The notes beneath the pieces were generated by a model that worked only from the letters and a program-made list of their open reading frames with translations, ran no database searches and had not been told where the DNA came from. From Blasia pusilla (Eukaryota > Marchantiophyta > Marchantiopsida > Blasiales): 64,000 nt of DNA. Position 1 is the first letter of the stretch; each line of letters begins with the position of its first letter. Positions 10,874 to 21,865 of this stretch are shown one piece after another. Both the position numbers and the translations under genes were made by a program. Where the stretch lies: positions 2,418,001 through 2,482,000 of the forward strand of contig CM114274.1 of NCBI GenBank assembly GCA_050084515.1. Reading direction: 5' to 3'.

Positions 10874-13806
10874 CTACATGCGGGATGGAGGGGTTGGCTT
10901 GGGTACCACATGAGAGGAGGGAGACACTCTCATATAATATGAGTGTTGACCAAACAACGTGTTTGTGCGGAGCTTCCAAGTGTCAACCAAGAAACTCTTC
11001 ACCACACCATCTACTTTACTTGATTGGGATCCCCAATAGACATTACTTACCAGTGCAGCAGCTTTGGGCAATGAATCAAGGCTATTGAATATGTTGAACA
11101 ATTCTGGTGTTACCAGCTTAGCAATATCACCATATGCTTTTGCTCTATGTATTGTGAATTTTGCGCAAGAGATCAAGTAATGACTAGAGGTTTCATCCCC
11201 ATCGTCACACAAGGCGCAAGAGTTTAGTTGTGTTACCATCGTGCTTTTCTTATGGTTCAAGGGGATTGCCCCCGTTCTGAACTTGAACTTGAGCCGGATT
11301 CCCAAGCAAGGGGTTCCCCGCAAATAGTTCTTCAGTTCTACCTTCTCGGGATATATCGTCAAAAGAGAGAGGTGAGACATTTTCATGGCTTCCTCCATGT
11401 TGTTCTGCTGTGAGCGTTTGCCCACTACTTTGGTTACGGTATCCACAAATGATTTCTTATCTTGCTCCCACAATTCAGGCCCTACCGGAACCTTGGATGC
11501 TTGCACAATCTCGTGAACCTTTATCGTCCAAGATTCAGCTTGCTTTACGGGTCTTCGTTGGGTCGAGGTTTTCCCCATCACCTGTTTAGGATAGCGATGG
11601 GAGTCCATTGTCTCCATCTGCCTCCGCCATTTCAACTTGGCGATGTCACATCTATCCTCCAAGGGTTCCACACCAAGTTCTGATCTCACACCAACTCGGG
11701 TTGTTCGTGATGAAGTTGACATCATACCCCGAAACGCCTTCAGCTGCACAGCTTCAAGCCTATCCCCTTGTTTGGTGTTGGCATCCCACACTGTTGCCCC
11801 ATATTCCAACAAGGGACAAATGGTATGCAAAATGATAGAGCGCTTTACTTTTGATATGATGTCCAGGCAGTGTAGGAATCTGGACAGACCGTTCACCTTC
11901 TTGTGGCCTTTCTCAGTAGTCTTCTTAATGTGTGCATCCCACATGCAATCTTTCAAGAATTCTATGCCCAAAAAGGTGTATGTAGCCACACGGGGGATCT
12001 CTTGTTTGCCCTAGTACCACTATTGGTCTTGGTCCTCCTCCTTGCCATTGAAAATCATCACACCGCACTTTAGTATATTTGCCTCCATGCCCCACATGTC
12101 ACACCAGATTTTGGCCAAGGAGATCATCTCTTGGAAATTTTCTCCTATTTCCTCAAAGCCACCAAATTCATCAGCAAAGATGAGGGCAACAACAAAGCAC
12201 GGCACCCATATACCTAGTCCACTATCCTCCATTTCTTCCAATAGGGAATTCACGAAAATGTTGAAGAGGGTGGGGGAGAGCGAGCATCCTTGAGCCACTC
12301 CTTGCTTGATGTCGAATGTCCCACTCTTTTGGCTATTCCCCAAAACTCTACTGCTTGTGTTCTGGTACATCTTCTCCACCACCCTCCACATTTTCCCTCT
12401 CAGCCCCGCCTTCTACAAGCTATGAGATAGCCCGTCGTGCCATATAATGTCATATGCCTTCTTGAGGTCCAAAAAGAAGCAATAGGTGGGTTTTCCCTCT
12501 TTTTTGCCTACCCTGGATAATCTGACTGAAAGTGAAGATGTGATCCACGCATCCTCAAGCTTTCCGGAAGCCAGCCTTGCCTTACTAGATGAAAAAATTC
12601 TCTTCCACGTACACAAAGATCCTATTGTTGAGTATACGGTAGAGGAGCTTCCCGACTACACTCAGCAATGTAATACCCCTATAGTTTCTAGGGTCTTCTC
12701 GCTCCCCCTTCTTGAAGAGGTTCGCGATGACTTCCACCCGCCATCTTTGTGGGATGACTTCTGCCTACCATACGAGGTTGAAGAGACTCACTAGAGAACA
12801 AGCCACAGCAGCATTGCCATACTTCAACAGCTCATTCACAAGCTCATCACCATCTCCTGCTTTGTGGTTCACAAGTTCTTTGATCGCTGCTCCCATCTCA
12901 GCCAGGGAGAACCAATCGTTATATGGATTGCCCAACTCAACCTCATCATCTCCTTCTCCTGTTGTATCTTAACAAAATCCTCCATCACCCTCTCGAAGTT
13001 CCGCTCTTCAAGGGATGTCCAAGCGGGCTTCCTGCCTAACTCCTTGTAATGGTCTTCCAACACATGTCGGATCTATTTAGCCATGGTCACCATTCAACCG
13101 TCTTTTCTCTTCAACGCCTTTATGTCATTTTTGTCCCTGGCCTTGCTCAATTTCTGCACTTCCATCCATAACTTTTTCTGATTCTTAGTGAAATTCTCAT
13201 TGATGGATGAGTATGTCGCTTGGTTCAATTTCTTCTTGTGCATGTGCACGAGAAGACGAGTTTCCTTTTGTAGGGCTACACTCTGCCCACAAGGATGCAT
13301 CGTCCTTGGCACTTGTTACATACGCTTCCCTTCGTTTGGAAATGGTTGCCTTAAGTTCCAAGGACCACCATTTGACGGCTCTGCCACATAATATCAATTT
13401 CCTTCCGACACCAATCTCGGCGGCATTTGTCACTCCACGTTCCCACCATGCTAGCACCATGTCCACATTTGTTCTTGTGAACCCAAAGGTCTTGACGGTA
13501 GATTCAATGAAAATGTCAAATGCCAAGAGATTTTCTTCCAGCTTGCCAATGTACACCTTCTTGTTACCCTCATCTTGGAAGTCCTCTATCCTCCATTTCT
13601 TCATCACTCTCTTCACAGGTTTGGTCAAGCATTTTAGCCTTTGCTGCAACTCTGTCCAAACCAATGAATGATCTGATCTTCCAGTGTCTGTTGCATTCAT
13701 AGTGATCTTCCCACTGTGTATGTAGAGTTCCTCATCCAGAGCTATGTAGTCCACAATGGAGCTTTCATTCTCCTTGAAGTTAACCCTAGTCCAAGCCGGG
13801 GAACTT
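10874..13806 (-). pseudogene. LINE 3' part: end of endonuclease, reverse transcriptase, C-terminal region
   Basis: This is the downstream half of a minus-strand LINE. From high to low coordinates: the end of an AP-type endonuclease with VDYIALDEELY and SDHSLVW (about 13760-13670); a spacer; reverse transcriptase with FFLDLKKAYDIIWHDGL (about 12480-12430), GVAQGCSLSPTLFNIFVNSL (about 12300-12240) and a catalytic box reading FADE instead of FADD (about 12175); then a C-terminal ORF of 371 residues ending at 10874. That ORF has a thumb motif FLGIEFLKDCMWDAHI, CPLLEYGATVWD, and a zinc-like CX2CX7HX4C motif (CALCDDGDETSSHYLISC). The leucine-glutamate-tyrosine-glycine motif after the thumb is typical of CR1/L2/Jockey-type LINEs rather than plant L1. 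Stops, frameshifts and the Asp-to-Glu change make it inactive. Gypsy element 1 separates it from its 5' half. Confidence 0.85.
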
Positions 13807-14200
13807 TGTCACATCTGAGTAGCCGATAGGCCGAGATCTATCGTGGATAGGGCGTAGGAGCCAGCGGACTATCTTAAGTGTAACTTTGTCCCACGGTGTC
13901 GGATGAGGTTGAGGATAGGTCCATTGTGTCAGGAACGTCGTTTCTGACAACTTTCTTGTTGAGGTCTTTCACAGCTAGGTGACTTGTTGACCAGGTCACC
14001 CGCCCCTGGTAACCTATGCGCGCAAGTTACCAAGGGGATAGCTATTTTTAGGGGAAGAGCCTTTTGGCTCTTCCCAACCCTATATAAGAGAGGAAGATGG
14101 CTTTCCTAAGACATCTTTCTCATGTTGGGCTGTTGGAGCACCTCTCTTGTATGTGTGTGAGATAGGACTAGGGTGCTAGCGTCCGGATTCCTTGATAGCG
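13807..14200 (+). repeat. 5' LTR of Gypsy element 1 (right border uncertain)
   Basis: The first 110 or so bases align with the LTR start of element 2 at 41045 (shared TGTCAC, GATCGGC/GATAGGC, AGATCTA, GTGGA), then diverge. The region contains a TATA box at 14081 and three inverted repeats just upstream of it. The end of the LTR was not found: the terminal block that ends the family's LTRs elsewhere is not visible before the gag. I see no primer-binding site after it. Confidence 0.6.
14081..14088 (+). promoter_or_regulatory. TATA box of the Gypsy 5' LTR
   Basis: TATATAAG preceded by CCC, inside the 5' LTR, on the strand of the element. A perfect 10-bp hairpin (14052-14061 with 14066-14075, loop TTTT) ends five bases before it. 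Position and orientation fit the RNA polymerase II start of the element transcript. Confidence 0.55.
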
Positions 14201-15006
14201 CAGGGTGGACGAGGCTCGATATGCCGATGTAGATTGAGGAGAGGAGTTTTAGGCCGGGTGTTTCGTTTTTACTACTCTTTATTTTTAGAGTTTTTTGGTG
14301 GAGAGTGTTTCGACAGAGTGGTAGTGTTGGAGACACATGCACTGATGCCGACGGGTAGTCTGCATCCGCTAACGAGAGGTTTGACGTGTTGGTCGAGGCG
14401 AGTGTCGTATTGCAGAGATTGCCGTACCACATGGAGGAGTGAGTGTTGACGGTGCGTAGGTTGGAGGGCATGATCAAGTTACCCATTCGAGTCCCTTTTC
14501 TCGCACTTATCTTATGTGATTGAGAGTATTGGGTATCGGGAAGCAGCAGGTGCTAGGTGGGTGCAATGATGGTAACGAGTGTAGACTCTTTCCATGTGTA
14601 GCATGTTGGTGGATATACGGCGGTTTCCGAGTAGGGGTCGCATGTATGACCCGAGCGTGTCGGTAGGTTAGGTGAGTTAGTGGGAGGCTCATGGTGAGCT
14701 TGAGTGTTGAGTGTGCATGAGGCTGGGTGTGTCATCACGGGATTGACGTTAGCATAGGTGAGCTAGTAAGGAGTGTGGGAGACTCTCGGTGAGTCTGAGA
14801 GTGTGAGCGGGTGAGACAAGGTTGTCTTCACGGCGTTCTTCCAGGGTTCGGAAGAACGGGGTAGTGCAAGCAGTAGTAGTGGTGTGACACGGAGTGGACT
14901 GAGATACCGAGGGGTTACCAGTGAGGAGCTACCGCGACATCCATCCGTGGCTGGATCGTCATCACTAGACAGCGGATCTTGTGACGAGATCGTAGATTGA
15001 GGCAAT
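14200..15006 (+). other. Untranslated leader of Gypsy element 1
   Basis: No coding frame is supported here. The stretch 14240-14570 has an inverted, diverged copy at 41400-41700 and a weaker same-strand counterpart at about 46750-47130, so it is a conserved leader of this Gypsy family. Confidence 0.5.
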
Positions 15007-16406
15007 ATGACTTGGCAAGAGATGGATGACATGGGCCATTGGGGCATGCATCATTTCTCGGGTGCAGTGGGCATCATCGACCTAGATGATTTTATCTAGG
15101 AGTTTGACACGTGGTGCGACTTCCAAGAGATACGGGCCTCGACACGGTTCAACCCTTTCATGGCATGGAAGGGGTTGTTCCAGCACTTGGAGGGTCCTCC
15201 GATGGATGACTATATTGAGTTTCGATCACTATTTTCAGTAGAGATCGATGCGTGGAGGACGTACTGGGCTCCAAGGTATGTGTCCACTAGTGGTCGCGAG
15301 GCATATGATGGGATTGTGAGAGGAGAGAGACCCACACCATCAGCCCGATCTCTGAGAGAGGCATTCACTCGCATGAGGTGGCTGATCATTGCTACATATG
15401 GAGTGACTGAGGCGCAGTCTGTCTAGTATTGGTACCGGGTTCTGGACCGAGAACTACGGAGGAGAGTCCGAGATACGGTGTTGATTCACACAGCGAAGCC
15501 CACATTGAAGGTGGTCTTTGAGTTGTCTAAGCGTATTGAGCTCAACATGAGTGAGGAGCAGGTAGTGACCGCTGCATTTTCTCGAGAGTCGACGGGTCCA
15601 CGAGCGATGGTAACCCCACAAGTGCCACAGCGAGCACCAGTACCATGGGAGTGGGCCGGTATGCTTAGAGAGCAGGTTGGGTATCGTGAGCGTATGAGGC
15701 AATGACCCGTTCCTACATATGTTGCCCAGTAGGGACCGATGTGGTCTTGTTGGAGGTGTGGAGGGGCCCATAGGCAAAGAGATTGCCCACAGCGTGGGAG
15801 AGGACCACAAGCGCCTCCGATTGCTGAGGAGCCTAGAGGATGGCCCCACCACAGTACCTGTGTGACTATTGCCAGAGATATGGTCACACTATGGATAGAT
15901 GTTTTGACCTTCGTCGAGAGGCACCTCTAGAGGTAGACCGAGGGCTTGGGGGCGGTCGTCTTGGAGGAGGTCAGAGAGTTCTTCCTGGACGTGGTGATAG
16001 AGGAACACCATCAGCCAGAGGAGATGGAGCACGAGCACGAAAGCCGACACTTCTCTCACGCATCGATCACGTGGAGCAGAGGATTACTGCCATGACGATG
16101 ATGCAACTTAGGGAAGGCACGGAGCCACGAGCAGCTAGTGTGGCTCCAGCTTCTACCTCTTATCCTGACCTGGATGGGAATCTCGCTAGTATGGGATTTA
16201 TGTGTAGTGTAGCTCAAGTTGAGGCGGCTGCATTGGTGACTCGGGGTGCTGCAAGAGGTACCAAGCCATCGAGAGGTGGAGTTGAGATTGACCCACCGGA
16301 GGGGACCGATGGACACCAAGCGAGGGTTCCACAGTCATTCACATTGTCGGAGGCACTACACACACCATCGATGGTGCCTCGACAACCAGCGGTGCCTATA
16401 GCTTAG
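15007..16406 (+). pseudogene. Gypsy element 1 gag with two zinc knuckles, broken
   Basis: A start at ATG 15007 follows an in-frame TGA and leads to DLDDFI-stop-EFDTWCDF and FNPFMAWKGLFQHLEGPP, which also occur in element 2. This is a capsid-like retrotransposon gag region. It continues through SLREAFTRMRWLIIATYG. Two zinc knuckles follow: CWRCGGAHRQRDC (15748-15786, one residue shorter than the usual CX2CX4HX4C) and CDYCQRYGHTMDRC (15861-15902). They lie in different frames, so there is a frameshift between them. In-frame TAG codons at about 15093, 15424 and 15730 sit where Gln is expected. A Gly/Arg-rich tail runs to the stop at 16406. Gag packages the element RNA. Confidence 0.8.
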
Positions 16407-16412
16407 GCACCT

Positions 16413-17213
16413 ATGTTGACGTCACAAGGAGTTGGAGTGACAACTCCTATGCCGGCTCAAGTGGAGTCAGTGTCGACCATAGTGTTGGAGGTGGCCACCA
16501 GAGTGAATCAAACTCCACTATTTTCCGCCATAGAGTTGGCGACGTTGGGAGTTGGACCAGCTGAGGTGTTCCGGCTAGCCGCCATATTATGTGAGCGTGG
16601 AGAGATGACTGCTTCTTGTTTAGAGGAAGTTGAGGAGGTGGTGGACTTTCCCTTACAGCCAGTGTTCGAGACGTCCCCCACATGGTCATGGCATGCGGCG
16701 GCGGCAAAGTTGATAGATATGACAGCTCGACCGGCCATAGAGCGAGCAATGGTGACACATGGAGTAGTGTTACTGGATAACCGAGCTGGAGTATTTTGCT
16801 TGGTTAGTCTGACGGGGATAGTATACCACCCGCAACGCGTCCTACTTGATTCGGGAGCACAACCCTTGATGTTAGGGAAGGCGGCGTTTTTAGCGTTGGG
16901 GTTACGGAAGGCCGACATTGAGACTTGTCCCTTCCAAATACATACCTTGATTGGGGGCATGTCACCCACGCAATATATGACTCGACAAAAGATAATTGTT
17001 AGAGTCCAGCCAGAGCATGCGACAGATAGTGCTATGGTGCGCACATGTGCGATTACGACACCAGCTGAGTCGTGCGATGTGTTGGTGGGGATTACAGTGT
17101 TATATCCCGTAGGATTCATCCTTCACTTCTGGGAGGAGACTGTTGCTTATCGGCCAGGGTGGCGGTTAGGGGATGGCCGGATGAGTCAATTACCCGTGCA
17201 GTTTGCAGGATGA
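16413..17213 (+). pseudogene. Gypsy element 1 aspartic protease region
   Basis: An open frame of 266 residues. The retropepsin active site is LLDSGAQPLM, with catalytic Asp at residue 146 (codon at 16848), followed by GKAAFLALGL and a flap-like region to about residue 230. The N-terminal 120 residues are a spacer shared with element 2 (APLFF/TPLFS, PARPAIER, LLDNR). This is the longest intact frame of the element. The protease would cleave the polyprotein. The next coding part is the methyltransferase. Confidence 0.85.
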
Positions 17214-17237
17214 GGTGGTCGATCACGAGACGAGTCT

Positions 17238-18514
17238 GTGACCACGTTGGTAGCTTTCACAGGTAGTGTTAGCTGGCCAGGAGAGTTTTTGGAGGGGAAC
17301 CCACATGCGAAGGATGTCCTAGTGGCGGATAGTCCCACGGAGAGACAGGCCATGGCGGATGTCTCTTCCCATGTTGGCGAGACCTCTTCACCATTGTGGG
17401 GTACGAATCGAGAGCTACAGAGGAGTGTTGACGACCTCGTGAGGCAAGCGTGGAGTCATGCTTTATCTCGGAGCAGCGAGAGTCACGTGGCGATCGGGCC
17501 CCATGGAGTGGAGACGTTGACCCCACTGGACACAACACCTGTTGTGTGGCAGTGTTCAGAGGAGGGTGTTAGATCTCTTCGGAGGGATTAGCACCGGATT
17601 GTCTGCATTATTGCAGGCGCGTATACGGGTGCATCAGTACCTTTATGTGGAGAGAGATGAGATCGCGCGGCGAGTATCATACATCACGTAGCGAGATTGG
17701 TCCAGAGGTATCCTGAGTTGTTGCCGGTATCTGCAATACGAGGATATCAGCATACACTACCCGCCGATATCTCTTTGATGGGGGCATAGGATTTGGATAG
17801 AGTTGGCACCATTCATTTGGTGATTGCTGGATGGCCATGTCAGGGTCATTCATCAGTTGGCCGAGGATTTGGATTGCAGGATCCGAGGCAGGGATGTTTT
17901 GGGAGATGCTGCGAGTAGTACGACACTTGCAAGTGAGTCAGACATGTTCTCCGGATTATATTTTGGAGAACATGCCATTGTTGGGAGACACTCGTGCACG
18001 TGTGATGACGAGTGTGCATCAGGTGAGGTCTTGGTTAGGACCTGTTGTGTTGCTAGATGCAGTGAGAGTTGGATCACGTGCCCCACGACTGTGGTGGACA
18101 AACCTGATACCATTAGAGGTATTGAGTCGAGCATACGATGGAGTCCAAAGAGCACCACATCTCACAGTGGATGCTATTTTGGGCTCTAGGCATCGATCTC
18201 AGGTGGTGACGAGGGATGATAGACCACCGTTGGCGATGGCCAATAGGGTGGGGGAGTTTAGGGCAACCTTACCTACATTGGTGAGCTTTTCAGCATCCCA
18301 TGCCTTTTGTCAAGGAGGGCCAGGCATGATTTGGGATGAGGTGACCCGAGCATTAGAGGAGCCTACAGCAGATGAGCGCAAGCGCGCCATGGGGTTTGCT
18401 ACGAGTACTACGGCGGTGCCACGTATGATTGAGGCATCCCAGAGACAGGTGTTGGGGCAGGCGATGGACCTCAACTATCTCACATGGATAGTCAGCCAAG
18501 GTATGGTTGAGTAG
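17238..18514 (+). pseudogene. Cytosine-C5 DNA methyltransferase domain in Gypsy pol, broken
   Basis: A DNMT3/DRM-like C5 methyltransferase domain between protease and reverse transcriptase. A 100-residue linker leads to motif I, DLFGGISTGL (17572-17601; the S-adenosylmethionine site). Motif IV is VIAGWPCQGHS, with catalytic Cys at 17838-17840. Motif VI is YILENMPLLGD (Glu at 17966-17968; ENM in place of ENV). Motif VIII-like is VGSRAPRLWWTNL (about 18065-18103). ADERKRAMGFATSTT and VLGQAMDLNYLTWI (to about 18490) match the motif IX-X end of DNMT3-type enzymes. The family methylates DNA cytosines, and a de novo type is inferred from the resemblance. It is broken here by an 8-base deletion just before motif I (relative to element 2), a TAG before DLDRVG, and a frameshift after motif IV. 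The catalytic Pro-Cys-Gln is intact. Element 2 has the same domain in the same place. Confidence 0.85.
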
Positions 18515-18799
18515 AGACGGATGCAAGTGTCATCCATGTCGTCACATCCACGAGTTGGACCATTGCCTACAAGATCTGTACAGGCATTGGTTGGGGGCAG
18601 GACGAGGAGAGATAGGCACCCATGGACTTCCTGGGACGTCGTTCGAGCAAAGAGTGCGAAGGCGGCCAAAGTAGCACATGTTCATTTTTTGGATGTGGAG
18701 CATGGTGTAGGAGGTCAGAGTGGAGTGGTTGTTGCGGAGGTGGCTAGGGTTGCTACATAGCAACCAAAGTCGGAGATTGCGTCTTCTCCGAGTGAAGTC

Positions 18800-20240
18800 A
18801 CGATGGAGACTTGGGAACCTATGATAGGTCTCAAGTTGATAGGAGGAGAGCGATGGCAAGTTCATAGGTTTCTGAGAGAGCATGTTACTTGTTTTGCCTT
18901 CAATATGAGAGACTTGGGTACGTTGAAGGGTCCCGGGATATGGATTGAGTTGGCTAGTGATACGCCGATCTTTCGTCGACCCAACAGGTATTCTGATATG
19001 GAGCGAGGCTTGATTCAGAGCAGGAGTCAGGACTTGTTGGAGGCAAGACTTGTGGAGTTATCACATGGGGAGTATGCTTCTTCCACATTCATGCCGGAAA
19101 AGAAGGATACGTATGGAAATTGGACGGATAGGCGGATGTGTGGAGATTACCGTCCTATCAACCGACAGACGAGGTCAGATCGGTACGCCATGCCTACTCT
19201 TGAGGAGATCTTTCATGCGGTAGGGCATGCAAAGATCTTCTCTGCTAGCTATCATTAGCTTCCTATTAGGTTGGAGGACAGGGAGAAGACAACATTATGG
19301 GGGATAGATCGGTTCGGGAGAGATTGCTTGTATTAGTGGCGGTTCTTACCATTTGAGTTGAAGAACACACATGGAGAGTTTCAGAGAGTGATGGATAGGA
19401 TTCTAGGTGGCTTGGATTTTGTATGATGTTACATAGATGATATTCTTAATTTCAGTTCCACGGTTGAGGAGCATGAGCGACACTTGGAGGAGGTGTTTCG
19501 GAGATTGCAGTTACATGGACTAAAGTTACATCCAGGAAAGTGCAGATTCTTTCAAGAGTAGATTGAGTACTTGGGACACACCATATACCCGAGTGGGTTA
19601 GGCGTTCATCACACAAAGGTGGAGGCTTTTGCGCAGATTCCACGCCCTACAGATGTGAGTCACGTCCGAGCGTTTCTTGGATTGGCAAACTTCTATCGAC
19701 GATATGTCAAGGGTTTTAGTGCAATCGCAAAGTCTTTGACCTTGTTGATGAAACTTGATCAGCTTTGGTTGTGGGGAGATGATCAGGAGCGAACATTTTA
19801 GGAGATCAAGGAGAGGTTGAAGTCCTCACCCATTTTATAGAGACTGCTTAGGGGTCGCCCATTCCAGTTACATACGGATTGGAGTATGTTGGGTCTAGGA
19901 GCAGTGCTTACTCAGAGGAATGACAAGGAGAGGGAGTTCGTTGTGGCTTATGCGAGCCAATCAAACAACATTGCAGAGGCAAAGTACAGCTCTTACGAGG
20001 GAGAGTGCTTGGCTGTAGCGTGGGCCGTGGCACATTTCGAGTGCTATTTATTCGGAAACCCTTTCACACTTATCATTGATCATCAGCCGTTGAGGTGGTT
20101 GATGGAGTCCGACAAGCTTACAGGAAAGCTTGCTAGGTAGGCTCTATTACTACATGAGTATGAGTTTGAGGTGGCTCATAGGCCAAGTCGGCTGAACCAA
20201 GATGCGGATGGGTTGAGTTGTAACCCATGTCCGAGTCATA
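18800..20240 (+). pseudogene. Gypsy element 1 reverse transcriptase and RNase H
   Basis: Begins after the methyltransferase with MIGLKLIGGERWQVHRFL, then LGTLKGPGIWIELASDTPIF (primer-grip side), MCGDYRPINRQT (palm), and the catalytic CYIDD box (Asp pair at 19436-19441, preceded by a TGA where Arg is likely). The thumb has GKCRFF, IEYLGH and RAFLGLANFYRRYV. RNase H has LHTDWSMLGLGAVL, EGECLAVAWAV and IIDHQPLRWL, then HRPSRLNQDADGLS. Stops are nearly all TAG at Gln or Trp positions (19256, about 19330, about 19556, about 19800, about 19837, 20138). Reverse transcriptase copies the element RNA and RNase H removes the template. Both are inactive in this copy. Confidence 0.9.
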
Positions 20241-20459
20241 GAGACAACACAAGAGCTCGATGGCACGGAGAGAGTGATGAGGAGATGGTGCCTGGTTGGC
20301 ATGCATATGCTTATCTTTGTTGGTTGACTATAGTAGGTCAATCACAGGTGATGACTCCAGTGGTGGGGTTGGATGATGAGTCTTTGGATCCGGAGGTCAG
20401 TGAGGAGGTGACAAGTGGTTGTGATATCCATGAGGATGTGGAGGTTGTGGAGTTCTTGC

Positions 20460-21580
20460 GCATTAGCGTCATAGCAAGCACAGTGAGTGCTAAGGAGCGG
20501 GATCGGATCCTACAGCGAGCCAGGAGGTTCAGGTGGGAGGGGACTCACATTTTGCGGGTATGGGAAGATGGTAGGATACGAGTGGTACCTCATCCTTCCC
20601 AGCGAGCACATGTAGTGCGACATGCCTATGAGAAGTTGGGACATTTTGGAGTAAAGCGTACTTACAGCTTACTCCAGGTTCAGTATTGGTGGCGCGGCAT
20701 GCATACTGGGGTACAGCGGTTTGTGGCCAGATGTATGGTATGTGAAAGAGTGTGAGCATCCTTCAATGCTCCCACTCCGCAGTTACATCCTTTGCCGATT
20801 ATGGATTTACGTTATCGTGGAGTTTAGAATTTGTGGGACCTTTGCCATTGACGGGGCGTCATCACAGGTATGTGTTGGTCATGGTGGAGCATTTCTCCAA
20901 GTGGATAGAGTTGGTGGCACTACCGGACAAGGCGAGCAAGGGAATAGCTTATGCATTTCTAGATTGTGTGCTTAGTCACTTTGGTGCATCGGCGGAGGTG
21001 TTGACTGACCAAAGTACCGAGTTCAGGGGAGAGTTTCAGGCCTTGTGTGATCAGGCGCTGATAGATCACCCCACCACGTCCAGAGATCATCCTGAGGTGG
21101 ATGGTTTGGCGGAGAAAGTAGTACAGACGGTGAAGAGAGGATTACGCAAGTATGGCTTGTAGCAGGGATAGTTGAGGGAGTGGGACCTACAATTTCCATG
21201 GTTGGATATGGGTTATCGCTTTAGTTGGCAAGCATCCTTGGCGTCATTTTCACCGTATTTTTTGCTCTTTGGGAGAGAGCCAGATTTACGTGCAGCTATT
21301 CGACATGACATGGCAGAGGTGTTAGATCTTGATGATCTAGATGTGTGGGTACTACAAGCATGTTCTCAGAGGGCGGAGGTTTTTCGTAGAGTTATGCCTA
21401 TGGCCTTTGAGAACTTAGCTATTGCTCAGCATAGAGATACATTGAGGTACGCGACCATCGATGGAGGAGGTTATCGTCCAGGGATTAGGAGGTTTCATTC
21501 TGGAGATTACATGTATTTACATTAGGCGGCACCCATGACGCTAGATGTCACTGTAGGGCGCACGATCCTAAGTATTACCA
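20460..21580 (+). pseudogene. Gypsy element 1 integrase
   Basis: The zinc-binding HHCC domain is visible as HAYEKLGHFGVKRTYSLL, then YWWRGM and CMVCERV (about 20610-20755). The catalytic core follows after a frameshift: GPLPLTGRHHRYVLVMVEHF with SKW, then LTDQSTEFRGEF (second Asp about 21006) and DGLAEKVVQTVKRGLRKYG (catalytic Glu about 21111). The first core Asp position appears to be Glu. TAG stops at about 21160 and 21170 sit where element 2 has a Gln codon or a sense codon. A final frame (21172-21525) holds FGREPDL and the usual integrase C-terminal region. Integrase inserts the cDNA, and this copy is dead. Confidence 0.88.
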
Positions 21581-21586
21581 ACAGGA

Positions 21587-21853
21587 GTGCTCATGTTGGA
21601 GGGACATGATGGTATGGTTTGGAAGGATCATGCGCATAATTTTGCGCCATGTCATCTTCCGAACGTAGACGGGACAGTGGATCCGAGCTTGGCAGTGGTA
21701 CCTACAGGCTTGAGGTGTATGTTGTGCGGATCTGCGAGGGGTGCAGCCACCATGTTGGTATGTGATGGTTGTTCTCGAGGATGGCATATGTCATGTCTGA
21801 CCCCCTCTTGATATAGTTCCCACGGGACGATGGATGTGTCCGAGATGTGTATA
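21587..21853 (+). pseudogene. PHD finger at the C-terminus of Gypsy element 1 polyprotein
   Basis: After HLPNVDGTVDPSLAVV, the polyprotein ends with a PHD-type zinc finger: CMLC, LVCDGC, then GWHMSCLTP and, after a one-base frameshift, RWMCPRC before a stop. This gives the Cys4-His-Cys3 ladder (CX2C, CX2C, HX2C, CX2C) with the conserved Trp two residues before the last Cys pair. PHD fingers bind histone H3 tails, so a role in targeting integration or reading chromatin is inferred. The position is where chromoviruses carry a chromodomain. Element 2 has the same finger with several Cys codons lost. Confidence 0.82.
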
Positions 21854-21865
21854 GGGTAGTAGGTC

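Noticed and set aside
17536-18514. The methyltransferase as a host gene captured by chance next to a transposon
   Set aside because: It lies between protease and reverse transcriptase in two diverged copies with the same linkers, so it belongs to the element.
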